Assembly: GCA_050173345.1 (NCBI GenBank) | Contig: JBFXKW010000011.1 | Location: 1 to 64,000, forward strand | Reading direction: 5' to 3' | Source: SHWC01 sp050173345 | Lineage (GTDB): Bacteria > Pseudomonadota > Alphaproteobacteria > UBA828 | DNA length: 64,000 bases | Part shown: positions 26,213 through 34,593 of the stretch, one piece after another | How the letters are laid out: each line of letters starts with the position of its first letter | How positions within the stretch are numbered: the first letter of the stretch is position 1 | Position numbers and translations under genes: made by a program | Notes under the pieces: generated by a model | The model's input: only the letters and a program-made list of their open reading frames with translations | What the model was told of the DNA's origin: nothing | Databases searched by the model: none

Positions 26213-27252
26213 TCTTCCGGCAGCTCTTTCATGCCGAGTCCGGCACCTACACCTACCTGATCGCGGCCCGCATGGGCGGCGAGGCGCTCATCATCGACCC
26301 CGTGGTCGAGCGCATCGAGCGCTACATGCAGCTCCTCAAGGAGCTCGACCTCGAGCTGGTCTGGGCGATCGACACGCACGTCCACGCCGATCACATCACG
26401 GCGCTCGGCGAGCTCAGGGACCGCACCAAGTGCGCCACCGTGATGGGGCAGGAGAGCCCGGTCGACGTGGTCTCGAGGCGCGTCGCCGACGGCGAGGAGA
26501 TCGAGGTGGAGGGCGTCGTGGTCAAGGCCCTGCACACGCCGGGCCACACCGGCGATTCCTATTCCTACCTGATGGACGACCGCGTCTTCACCGGCGATAC
26601 GCTCCTGATCCGCGGCACCGGACGCACCGACTTCCAGAGCGGCAGCGCGCGCGCCCAATATGACTCGCTGTTCAACAAGCTCCTCAAGCTGCCCGACGAC
26701 ACGCTGGTCTACCCGGCGCACGACTACAAGGGCGACACGGTCTCGACCATCGGCGAGGAGAAGCGCTGGAACCCTCGCCTGCAGGTCGGCTCGGTCGAGG
26801 AATACGAGAAGCTGATGGGCGGCCTCAACCTGCCCAACCCGAAGATGATGGATGTCGCGGTGCCGGCCAACATGAAGATCGGGCTCGGCCAGGGCGAGCT
26901 GGAGCACGCCGCCTGGGCGCTCGGCGTGGCGGCGGTGATGGCGTCGTGGCGCGCCAGGGATGCCACGCTCGTCGACCTGCGCGAGGAGGCCGAGCGCGAG
27001 CGCAAGGGCGTGATTCCAGGCTCCGTGCATGCGCCCTATACCGAGCTCGACGAGTTCATCGGCTCGGGCGGCCTGTTGCGCGAGATGGCGCTCGCCACCG
27101 GCCGGCGCATCATCTTCTACTGCGCCTTCGGCGAGCGTTCGCGCATGGCGGTCGAGGCCGCGCAAGGGCAGGGGCTCGCCAATGTCTGTCACCTGGTCGG
27201 CGGGATCGACGCCTGGGCCAAGGCCGGCGGCGAGATCGAGAAGCCGGCATGA
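26209..27252 (+). CDS. Persulfide-dioxygenase-like (ETHE1) metallo-beta-lactamase fused to rhodanese
   Basis: 347 aa. The N-terminal ~240 residues are a metallo-beta-lactamase fold with THVHADH, HTPGHTGDS, FTGDTLLIRGTGRTDFQSG and YPAHDYKGDTVSTIGEE, typical of ETHE1-type glutathione-persulfide dioxygenases (iron-dependent). The C-terminal ~100 residues are a rhodanese domain (ATLVDLREEAERERKGVIPGSVHAPY) with active Cys in FYCAFGERS. The fusion couples sulfane-sulfur transfer to oxidation to sulfite. It overlaps both neighbours by ATGA, forming a three-gene translationally coupled operon. Confidence 0.88.
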   Translation: MIFRQLFHAESGTYTYLIAARMGGEALIIDPVVERIERYMQLLKELDLELVWAIDTHVHADHITALGELRDRTKCATVMGQESPVDVVSRRVADGEEIEVEGVVVKALHTPGHTGDSYSYLMDDRVFTGDTLLIRGTGRTDFQSGSARAQYDSLFNKLLKLPDDTLVYPAHDYKGDTVSTIGEEKRWNPRLQVGSVEEYEKLMGGLNLPNPKMMDVAVPANMKIGLGQGELEHAAWALGVAAVMASWRARDATLVDLREEAERERKGVIPGSVHAPYTELDEFIGSGGLLREMALATGRRIIFYCAFGERSRMAVEAAQGQGLANVCHLVGGIDAWAKAGGEIEKPA

Positions 27253-28382
27253 AGCTCTCCGAGCTGAGGACGCCGGCGCTCGTGCTCGACCGTGCGGCGG
27301 TCGCACGCAACACCGCGAGCATGAGCCGGAAGGCGCGCCAGCACGGCATCAGGCTGCGCCCGCACATGAAGACCGCGAAGTGCGTCGAGGTGGCCAAACT
27401 CGCGACCGAGGGCAATTTCGGCGGCATCACCGTCTCGACGCTCGCCGAGGCCGAGTTCTTCGCGGGCCACGGCTTCCGCGACATCGTCTATGCGGTCGGC
27501 CTCGCGCCCGGCAAGTTCGACGACGTGATCAGGCTCAGGCGCGAGGGCGTCGACCTGAAGGTGCTGGTGGACGACCTCGAGGTCGCGCATGCGCTGGCGC
27601 AGCATGCCCGCGCTGCCGCGGTCAAGCTCGATGCCCTGATCGAGATCGACTCCGGCCAGCGCCGCGCCGGGCTCGACCCCGAAGCGCCGGAGCTCGTGCC
27701 GCTCGGTGCCGCGCTCAACCTGCCGCCCTATGTCGTGCTCGCCGGCGTGCTCACCCATGCGGGTCAGGCCTATCACGCCAAGGGGGCAGGCGCGATCCAG
27801 CCGATCGCCGAGGACGAGCGGCTCGCGCTGCTGCGCGCCGCGGAGCGTCTGCGCGACGCCGGCCTGCCCTGCCCGAACGTCAGCGCGGGCTCGACGCCGA
27901 CCGCGGTGCACGGCACCCGGTTCGACGGGCTCAGCGAGATCAGGCCGGGCAACTACGTGTTCTACGACCTGACCATGGTCTCGCTCGGGGTCTGTCGCCA
28001 GGAGGACATCGCGGTCTCGGTGCTCGCGAGCGTGATCGGCCACAACCGCAAGGCCGGCCATATCCTGATCGACGCCGGCTTCATGGCGCTGACCAAGGAT
28101 CTCGGCGCGCACGAGTTCCTGCCCGATGCCGGCCTCGGCTATGTGATGGACGAACGCTGCCGCGGCCGGCTGCCCGGCCTCTCGGTGACCGGCGTCAACC
28201 AGGAGCATGGCGAGATCGCCATACGCACCGCGCAGGACTATGAGCGGCTGCCGATCGGCGCGCGCGTGCGCATCCTGCCCAATCATTCTTGCGCGACGTC
28301 CGCGATGTATCCGCACTATAACGTGGTCGAGGGCGCAAGCAACGCGGTGATCGGGCGCTGGGCGCGCTGCACGGGGTGGTAG
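27249..28382 (+). CDS. D-threonine aldolase-like PLP enzyme (alanine-racemase fold)
   Basis: 377 aa. TPALVLDRAAVARN and RPHMKTAKCVEVA (PLP-binding Lys) open the TIM barrel. IEIDSGQRRAGLDP, LAGVLTHAGQAYH and VSAGSTPTAVH are barrel strands, and the C-terminal NHSCATSAMYPHYNVV provides the His/Cys metal-binding site typical of D-threonine aldolase / D-serine dehydratase relatives. Expected reaction: cleavage of D-3-hydroxy amino acids to glycine and aldehyde. Coupled to the upstream gene by ATGA. The link to sulfur oxidation is unclear. Confidence 0.85.
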   Translation: MKLSELRTPALVLDRAAVARNTASMSRKARQHGIRLRPHMKTAKCVEVAKLATEGNFGGITVSTLAEAEFFAGHGFRDIVYAVGLAPGKFDDVIRLRREGVDLKVLVDDLEVAHALAQHARAAAVKLDALIEIDSGQRRAGLDPEAPELVPLGAALNLPPYVVLAGVLTHAGQAYHAKGAGAIQPIAEDERLALLRAAERLRDAGLPCPNVSAGSTPTAVHGTRFDGLSEIRPGNYVFYDLTMVSLGVCRQEDIAVSVLASVIGHNRKAGHILIDAGFMALTKDLGAHEFLPDAGLGYVMDERCRGRLPGLSVTGVNQEHGEIAIRTAQDYERLPIGARVRILPNHSCATSAMYPHYNVVEGASNAVIGRWARCTGW

Positions 28383-28400
28383 ACGAGAGCTGATCGCATG

Positions 28401-28492
28401 CCCCCCCCTCTCCCCACGGGAGAGAGGGGACAAGGCGGTGCGCTCCGAGTTCCCTCTCCCCTTCGGGGAGAGGGATAGGGTGAGGGGAGAAG
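28401..28492. repeat. Two family-A palindromes
   Basis: CCCCCTCTCCCC...GGGAGAGAGGGG and CCCTCTCCCC-TTC-GGGGAGAGGG with a GGGTGAGGGGAG tail fill the gap before the luciferase-like gene. Confidence 0.75.
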
Positions 28493-28517
28493 CGGCGCAG
28501 GCGATGAAAGAAGGCCG

Positions 28518-29636
28518 ATGAAGCTTGGCATGTTCATGATGCCGGTCAACGACCACCGGCGCGACATCCACGACGTGCTCATGGAGGATGTCGAGGTCGC
28601 GGTGCGCTGCGACGAGCTCGGCTTCGACGAGTTCTGGATCGGCGAGCACTACACGACGCTCTCCGAGCCGGTGAGCTGCCCGTTCATCTTCCTCTCGAAC
28701 CTGATCGCCCGCACCCGGCGCATGCGGCTCGGCACCGGCGTCGTCAACCTGCCGCAGCGTCACCCGGTGCAGACCGCGGCGCACGCCGCGCTGCTCGATC
28801 ATCTGAGCGAGGGAAGGCTGATCCTCGGCGTCAGCCCCGGCGGGCTCGCCAGCGATTTCGAGGCGTTCGGCATCACCGACCCGGCGGTGCGGCGCGAGAT
28901 GGCGGTCGAGGCGATCGAGTCCGTGCTCAAGCTGTGGAGCAGCGAGGCGCCGTTCGACATTCACGGCAAATACTGGCGCATCGCGCTCAACGAGCACGTC
29001 TATCCCGAGATCGGTGTCGGCAAGGTCTTACGCCCCTATCAGCTCCCGCATCCGCCGATCGTCGCCTCCGCGATGAGCCCGAACTCGCTGAGCACGCGCG
29101 GCGCCGGCGCGCGCGGCTGGGGCGTGGTGTCGGCCAATTTCGTGCCGGCCGCGAACGTCAAGACCCATTGGGAGGGCTTCGTCGAGGGCTGCCGGGCCGG
29201 CGGGCGCACGCCGTTCGGCGAGGATTGGCGCGTCGCACGCACCATCTTTGTTGGCGAGGACGATGCCGAGGCGAAAGCCTATGTGCGCGACCCGAACGGG
29301 CCGTTCGCGCACTATTTCGGCTATCTGATCACGCTGGTGAAGGGTGCGGGCTTCCACGCCATCCTGAAGCCCGACCCCGCCATGCCGGACGACGCGCTGA
29401 CGCCGGACTTCGCGTGCCGGACGCTGGTCATCGCCGGCGATCCCGAATCGGTCGCGGACCAGCTCGCGGCACTCCGCCGCGACATCGGCCCGTTCGGCAC
29501 CATCCTGATGGCTGCGACCGATCTCATAGACGCGAACCACAAGAAGCGTCTGCTGCGTTCGATGGAGCTGATGGCGGCCGAGGTGCTGCCCCGCCTCAAG
29601 GCCCGCATCGCCCGCGAGGAAGAGGCGGCGCAGTAG
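28518..29636 (+). CDS. Luciferase-like (LLM class) flavin-dependent oxidoreductase
   Basis: 372 aa TIM-barrel monooxygenase. MKLGMFMMPVN, DEFWIGEHYTT, LGTGVVNLPQRHPVQTAAHAALLDHLSEGRLILGVSPGG and PPIVASAMSPNSL match the bacterial luciferase family. FMN is the expected cofactor, supplied by a separate reductase. The substrate is not determinable; members act on alkanesulfonates, hydrocarbons and heterocycles. AAAGAAGG lies before the ATG. Confidence 0.9.
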   Translation: MKLGMFMMPVNDHRRDIHDVLMEDVEVAVRCDELGFDEFWIGEHYTTLSEPVSCPFIFLSNLIARTRRMRLGTGVVNLPQRHPVQTAAHAALLDHLSEGRLILGVSPGGLASDFEAFGITDPAVRREMAVEAIESVLKLWSSEAPFDIHGKYWRIALNEHVYPEIGVGKVLRPYQLPHPPIVASAMSPNSLSTRGAGARGWGVVSANFVPAANVKTHWEGFVEGCRAGGRTPFGEDWRVARTIFVGEDDAEAKAYVRDPNGPFAHYFGYLITLVKGAGFHAILKPDPAMPDDALTPDFACRTLVIAGDPESVADQLAALRRDIGPFGTILMAATDLIDANHKKRLLRSMELMAAEVLPRLKARIAREEEAAQ

Positions 29637-29928
29637 AAGCGCATTGCGTCGTCGGTTTCGTCGTCATGCCCCGGCTTGACAACGCGCGGGAAGCAGCCAC
29701 ATTACCGGCATGAGCAAGCGCCGCCCCAGGTTTCTCCGGATTCATCCGATCGCGGAATCGTAGCCCCTGGGCTCGGCCATGTGCGCCCCGAGCTTCGGGG
29801 GCGCATCTCGATCTGCCGTCCGGGCAGCATCGTCTTCGAGGCGCATCCAGCAGGACACCGAGATGATTCGAACAGCGCGAGCCCGCGCTGATCGCGATTG
29901 TATGCCGCCAAGGAGACAACCGGCCGCC

Positions 29929-30339
29929 ATGACCCAGCCCATGAACAGCAGCAGCAAGCCCAGCATCGTTATCAGCGACATCGACTATGAGCGGCTGAGC
30001 GACCTCGCCGCCGCCGCCCTGGACCGGTTCCCCGAGGTCGCCGAAGAGCTCCAGGCCGAAATGGACAGGGCACAGGTGGTCTCGCCCGCCGCCCTGCCGG
30101 CGGACGTCGTCCGCATGGGCTCGACCGTGGAGTACCGCTCGGACACCGCGCAGCAAAGGTGCGTCACGCTGGTCTTTCCCGGCGAGGCGGACATCGCGGC
30201 GAACCGGATTTCGATCCTGACCCCGATCGGCGCGGCGCTCATCGGCCTCTCGCCCGGCCAGTCGATCGCGTGGACCGGGCGCGACGGCGGCCGGCACACG
30301 CTCACGGTGATCAGCGTCGAGCCGCCCGCCGCCCATTGA
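29929..30339 (+). CDS. rnk: Nucleoside diphosphate kinase regulator (GreA/GreB-like C-terminal domain)
   Basis: 136 aa. PSIVISDIDYERLSDLA begins a short N-terminal helical part, then MGSTVEYRSDTAQQRCVTLVFPGEADIAANRISILTPIGAALIGLSPGQSI is the GreA/GreB C-terminal fold characteristic of Rnk. Rnk binds RNA polymerase but lacks the Gre coiled-coil anti-pausing hairpin, as here. AAGGAG 12 bases before the ATG at 29929 selects this start over upstream in-frame ATGs. The preceding ~290 bases carry half of a family-B repeat and a TGCGCCCC/GGGGCGCA hairpin. Confidence 0.9.
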   Translation: MTQPMNSSSKPSIVISDIDYERLSDLAAAALDRFPEVAEELQAEMDRAQVVSPAALPADVVRMGSTVEYRSDTAQQRCVTLVFPGEADIAANRISILTPIGAALIGLSPGQSIAWTGRDGGRHTLTVISVEPPAAH

Positions 30340-30358
30340 GAGGCCCCGCTTGCCGTAA

Positions 30359-30399
30359 GCTCCGCGCGGCGGCTCCTATCTGGAGCCGCCGCGCGGAGC
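30359..30399. terminator. Bidirectional terminator between rnk and aldehyde dehydrogenase
   Basis: A perfect 18-bp stem (GCTCCGCGCGGCGGCTCC and its complement) with a 5-base loop sits in the 79-base gap between two convergent genes. Confidence 0.85.
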
Positions 30400-30418
30400 G
30401 CACCGTCGCCCGGAGGGC

Positions 30419-31918
30419 TTACAGGGCGACGGTGACTGCCTTGGTCTCGAGATAGTTGGCGAACACGAACTCGCCCATCTCGCGGCCCCAGCCGGACTGC
30501 TTGTAGCCGCCGAAGGGCAGCGCCGCGTCGAACACGTTGTGGCAGTTGATCCACACCGTGCCGGAGCGGACGCGCTTCGCCATCTTGTGCGCGAGGCCGA
30601 TATTGCGGGTCCACACGCTCGCGGCGAGGCCGTAGACCGTGTCGTTGGCGACCTTGGCCATGGCGTCGAGGTCGGCGTCGGTGAAGCGCTCGGCGCACAC
30701 CACCGGGCCGAAGATCTCCTCCTGCACCACCTTCATGGTGGGCTTGGTGTCGGTCAGCACGGTCGGCTGCACGAAGTAGCCGCGCTCGCCGTGCCGCTTG
30801 CCGCCGGCCACCACCTTGGCGCCCTCGGCGACGCCGGACTCGATGTAGCCGGTGACGCGCGAGAACTGCTCGTCGGAGACCAGCGGGCCCATGTCGGTGT
30901 TGGCATCGAGCCCGGAGCCGAGCCGGATCTTCTTGGCTTCGGCGCTGACGCCTTCGAGCACCTTGTCGAACACCTTGGCGTGGGCGTAGAGGCGCGAGCC
31001 CGCGCAGCAGCACTGGCCGTGGTTGAAGAAGATCGCGCTGGCCGCGCCCGGAATCGCGCGCTCGAGATCGGCATCGTCGAAGATGATCGCCGGCGATTTG
31101 CCGCCGAGCTCGAGCGACACCTTCTTCAGGTTGCCCGTCGCCGCCTTCACGATCAGCTTGCCGACCTCGGTGGAGCCGGTGAAGGCCACCTTGTCGACGC
31201 CGTCATGCGCGGCGAGCGCGGCGCCGGCGGTCTCGCCATAGCCGGCGAGCACGTTGACCACGCCGTTCGGGAAGCCCGCCTCGGTGATCAGCTCGGCCAG
31301 GCGGAGCGCGGAAAGCGGCGTCTGCTCGGCGGCCTTGAGCACCACGGTGCAGCCGGCCGCGAGCGCCGGGGCGATCTTCCAGGCCGCCATGAGCAGCGGG
31401 AAGTTCCACGGGATGATCTGGCCGACCACGCCGACCGGCTCGCGCAGGGTATAGGAATGGTATTCGCCCGGCAGCGAGAGCGAGATCGTCGTGCCGTTGA
31501 GCTTGGTCGCCCAGCCGCCCATGTAGCGGAACATGTCGACGGTGAGCGGCACGTCCGCCACGCAGGCGACCGCGACCGGCTTGCCGTTGTCGAGCGATTC
31601 GAGCTCCGCCAGCTCCTCGAGATGTTCCTCGACCAGGTCGGCGAGCCGCCACAGCAGCCGGCCGCGCTCGGACGGCGTGGTGCGCGGCCACGCGCCGGAC
31701 TCGAACGCACGCCGCGCCGCCTTGACGGCGAGGTCGACATCGGCCGCGTCCGCCTCGGCGGCCTGGGCGATGACGTCTCCCGTCGCGGGGTTGTAGATGG
31801 GGAACCGCTTGCCGGATTTGGCATCGACCCGCCGGCCGTCGATCAATAGCTGGAGGCCGCCGCTCAAGAAGCTCGTCACGGGCTTGCTGACCCGCTCCGC
31901 CAACGCAACCGTGTTCAT
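30419..31918 (-). CDS. NAD-dependent aldehyde dehydrogenase
   Basis: 499 aa, full length for the family. Rossmann and active-site motifs are present: PWNFPLLMAAWKIAPALAAGCTVVLK, FTGSTEVG, LELGGKSPAIIFDDAD (general-base Glu), FFNHGQCCCAGSRLY (nucleophilic Cys in GQCCCAG) and EEIFGPVV. It closely resembles ALDH1/betaine-aldehyde-type enzymes. The ATG at 31918 lies 8 bases past a GGAGAGG site. Single gene; substrate unknown. Confidence 0.93.
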   Translation of the reverse strand: MNTVALAERVSKPVTSFLSGGLQLLIDGRRVDAKSGKRFPIYNPATGDVIAQAAEADAADVDLAVKAARRAFESGAWPRTTPSERGRLLWRLADLVEEHLEELAELESLDNGKPVAVACVADVPLTVDMFRYMGGWATKLNGTTISLSLPGEYHSYTLREPVGVVGQIIPWNFPLLMAAWKIAPALAAGCTVVLKAAEQTPLSALRLAELITEAGFPNGVVNVLAGYGETAGAALAAHDGVDKVAFTGSTEVGKLIVKAATGNLKKVSLELGGKSPAIIFDDADLERAIPGAASAIFFNHGQCCCAGSRLYAHAKVFDKVLEGVSAEAKKIRLGSGLDANTDMGPLVSDEQFSRVTGYIESGVAEGAKVVAGGKRHGERGYFVQPTVLTDTKPTMKVVQEEIFGPVVCAERFTDADLDAMAKVANDTVYGLAASVWTRNIGLAHKMAKRVRSGTVWINCHNVFDAALPFGGYKQSGWGREMGEFVFANYLETKAVTVAL

Positions 31919-32027
31919 GATCTCCTCTCCTATTCTTTGCACTGCCCCGATCGAACTATACCGATGGACATGTCGCCGGTCACCCGTCGCGGGCGGAGCG
32001 CCGCTGCCGCAACCGGCCGGCGCCCGC

Positions 32028-33398
32028 CTAGCCACCCGAGGCGGCCGGCTCTCTCGCCTCGATCCGCCGCTGCGGCGCTGCGCCGAGCGCCTGGGCAAGC
32101 GCCGTGAGGCTCGCCGTCCGCAGCGGCAGCCAGGGCTGGCCGGCCTTGCCGGCCTGGCGCTTGACGAGCAGCGCCGCCTCGTGGCTCACGCAATCGATGG
32201 CGACCAGGACGATGCTGGCGCGGCTGATCAAGCCGGCGAGGGTGCCGATGCTCTGCTCGAGGCCGCCGTCATGGTGCAGGAAGACGCCGCCGCGGCGTTC
32301 GATGAACGAGCGGCACGCCACCGCCTGCCGGTTGCGCGCGCCGACGATGAGAATGGATTGGCCGTCGAGCCGGTGGGGCGTGGCGTCGTCCGCGCTCCTG
32401 TCGGCTCTGGCCGTATGATCCGTCGCGCTGTCGCGCTGCGCGATCAGCTCGTCCATGGTCGCGGCGAGCTCGCTTTCGAGATCGGCGCGGGAGGCGCGGA
32501 GCGCCTCGACCTCCTCGCTCAACGCCGCATGCTTGAGCTCGGCATGAGCGCGCGCGGCCGCCTCCTTGTCGAGGCGGCTGCGCAGGCTCGCGAGCTCGGC
32601 CGCGTTGTGCTGGAGGGCGTTGGCGGCAGCCTCGCGCAGGCGCTCCGGCTCGCCGGCCAGGCTCTGCTCGAGCTGGGCGATCCGCGCGTCGCGCTCGGCC
32701 AGCGCCTGGCGGTGCGCCAGTTGCGCATGCGCCAAGCTGGATTGCAGGGCCGCGTTATCAGCTTCGAGCGAGCGAAGCCGCCTGATGTCGGCCCGGTTGG
32801 ACGCGCCGAGGAGGTGCGACAGCATGTGCACCTCGCCGAACGCCTCCTGGCGGAGCTCCTCGCCGGCCGCGGGGTGCGTCAGGACCGCCCAGTAGGCGCC
32901 CGGAATGTCGCCGAGATCGAACGCCGTGCGCCACGCTTCCCTGACCGCGGCTTCGTCGCGCGCGGCGGCGAAGCGCCTGATGACCGGCGCGTGGCGGCGG
33001 TCGAGCGCCTTGTTGATCTGGCGGCTGACCAGCGGGCTCTGGCCGGCGGCGAGCACCATGTGCTCGTGCACGTCCTGGTCGCTCGCGGCGTCAAGCTCCT
33101 TGCTGCCCTCGGGCATGAAGCGGCGCGCCACCTCGCGCAGCTCGCCCATCGTCAGGCAGGTGCCGATGATGGAGCAGTGCAGGGTGTTCTTGAGCTCGTT
33201 CAGCCGCAGCCGGCGGGAGAGCGGCGCCTTGCGGGGCTGCGCCTCGTCCACGTTGGCGAAGGCGGGAAGCTGATGGGGGTGATGATGATGGTGATGGTGG
33301 GGAAGCAGGGCCGGCTCGGCAAACCGTGCCGTCGCCGGCTGCGCCATCAGGATGGCGTGCGGACGCGAAGAGCGATCTGCCTGGAACGCATCGGTCAT
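32028..33398 (-). CDS. DUF2325 protein with poly-His tract and coiled coil
   Basis: 456 aa. A histidine run (LLPHHHHHHHPHQ, about residues 32-44) precedes a helical domain (LNELKNTLHCSIIGTCLTMGELREVARRFM) that has an HCS...C pattern. A long coiled coil follows (about 205-320), then a C-terminal DUF2325 domain (SILIVGARNRQAVACRSFIERRGGVFLHHDGG). The domain layout is that of large DUF2325 proteins, which are cytoplasmic and uncharacterised. The His tract and Cys/His pairs suggest metal binding. The ATG at 33398 is chosen because upstream residues are non-conserved. Confidence 0.8.
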   Translation of the reverse strand: MTDAFQADRSSRPHAILMAQPATARFAEPALLPHHHHHHHPHQLPAFANVDEAQPRKAPLSRRLRLNELKNTLHCSIIGTCLTMGELREVARRFMPEGSKELDAASDQDVHEHMVLAAGQSPLVSRQINKALDRRHAPVIRRFAAARDEAAVREAWRTAFDLGDIPGAYWAVLTHPAAGEELRQEAFGEVHMLSHLLGASNRADIRRLRSLEADNAALQSSLAHAQLAHRQALAERDARIAQLEQSLAGEPERLREAAANALQHNAAELASLRSRLDKEAAARAHAELKHAALSEEVEALRASRADLESELAATMDELIAQRDSATDHTARADRSADDATPHRLDGQSILIVGARNRQAVACRSFIERRGGVFLHHDGGLEQSIGTLAGLISRASIVLVAIDCVSHEAALLVKRQAGKAGQPWLPLRTASLTALAQALGAAPQRRIEAREPAASGG

Positions 33399-33411
33399 TG
33401 GCCCGGGCGCC

Positions 33412-33437
33412 TCGATATGTTTCAATAAATATATCGA
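33412..33437. promoter_or_regulatory. Inverted repeat upstream of the DUF2325 gene
   Basis: TCGATAT-N12-ATATCGA in an AT-rich stretch only 14 bases upstream of the DUF2325 start codon (minus strand). Its symmetry and position suit a repressor site overlapping the promoter or leader; the protein that binds is unknown. Confidence 0.45.
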
Positions 33438-33576
33438 ATCCCCATCGCCCTGGCCAGCGCCTTGTCCGTGCGGCTGCGGGCGAAGGTCTGCCTTGCGGCC
33501 TGCGTCATGGACGCCTGCCGCCTCCATCCCCTATCGTGGCCCTGACCGGGCCTCCCTTTCGCGTGCGAGTTGAGAG

Positions 33577-34275
33577 ATGAGCGACGATCAAGCGAGCCAA
33601 CCCCCTGTCCCGCCGCGCTCCGACCGGGTGCGGCTGCGCCGCATGCACGAGCGCGGCCGCTATGATTTCGAGGCGCTGTGCGCGGTGCTCGACGCCGGCT
33701 GCCTCTGCCATGTCGGCTATGTGCTCGACGGCGCGCCGGTGGTCACGCCGACGCTCTATTGGCGCGAGGGCCGCCAGGTCTATTGGCACGGCTCGGGGGC
33801 GAGCCGCATGCTGGAGACTTCGGCGGGCACGCCGGTCTGCCTTTCGGTCGCGCATTTCGACGGCTTCGTGATGGCGCGCTCGGCGTTCAATCACTCGATC
33901 AACTACCGTTCGGCCATGCTGTTCGGCACCGCTGAGCACGTCTCGGACCCGGCGGCGAAGGTCGCGAGCCTGCGCTATTTCGTCGAGACGCTGTTCCCCG
34001 GGCGGTGGGACACGCTGCGCGCCATGACCGGCCAGGAGGCAAAGGCCACCATGGTGCTGCGCATGCCGATCGACGAGGCCTCCGCCAAGGTCCGCAGCGG
34101 CCCACCGCGCGACGTGGAGGATGCCGCCCACCCGGTCTGGGCCGGGGTGCTGCCGGTGCGCATGGTGCTCGATGCGCCGGTCACCGCGCCGGGCGTGCCG
34201 GCGGGCATCGAGGTGCCGGCCCATGTCCGCGATTTCGACATCGCACGCCCGCAGCGCTCGCCGGACGGATACTGA
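33577..34275 (+). CDS. NimA-like pyridoxamine-5'-phosphate-oxidase-fold flavoprotein
   Basis: 232 aa split-barrel protein. RMHERGRYDFEALCAVLDAGCLCHVGYVLDGAPVVTPT, then YWHGSGASRML and DGFVMARSAFNHSINYRSAMLFGTAEHV, follow the NimA/PPOX family pattern, including the FNHS..YRS flavin region. Members bind FMN or heme and reduce nitroimidazoles or unknown substrates. It is followed after 16 bases by a DUF3892 gene. Confidence 0.85.
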   Translation: MSDDQASQPPVPPRSDRVRLRRMHERGRYDFEALCAVLDAGCLCHVGYVLDGAPVVTPTLYWREGRQVYWHGSGASRMLETSAGTPVCLSVAHFDGFVMARSAFNHSINYRSAMLFGTAEHVSDPAAKVASLRYFVETLFPGRWDTLRAMTGQEAKATMVLRMPIDEASAKVRSGPPRDVEDAAHPVWAGVLPVRMVLDAPVTAPGVPAGIEVPAHVRDFDIARPQRSPDGY

Positions 34276-34291
34276 GCGGGCCGTCTCGCGC

Positions 34292-34579
34292 ATGACCACG
34301 AGGCTCGAGATCACCTGCATCGTCCCCGACGAGGCCGACGACGACCGGCGCATCGCCACGCTCGGCGGGTCGAGCGGGCGTCAGAGCGGCGGGCGGTGGA
34401 AGCTCACGCTCGACGACGCGATCGACGGCATCGAGGCCGGCCGCTGGGCGTTCTGGACCAATCGCGGCGGCCGGCCGGCGAACGTGGTCGTCGCGACCCG
34501 CAACGGCCGGAAATATCTCAAGACGGAAGCTGACGGCGTGGAGCCCGATAGCCTCCTGCGCCTGCCGCGCTGCTCCTGA
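34292..34579 (+). CDS. DUF3892-like small protein
   Basis: 95 aa. LEITCIVPDEADDDRRIATLGG, then WKLTLDDAIDGIEAGRWAFWTNRGGRPANVVVATRNGRKYLKTEADG, matches the small DUF3892 beta-rich family of unknown function. Probably co-transcribed with the flavoprotein gene upstream. Convergent with the glutamine-synthetase-like gene. Confidence 0.75.
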   Translation: MTTRLEITCIVPDEADDDRRIATLGGSSGRQSGGRWKLTLDDAIDGIEAGRWAFWTNRGGRPANVVVATRNGRKYLKTEADGVEPDSLLRLPRCS

Positions 34580-34593
34580 CAGGCGGCCGCCTC

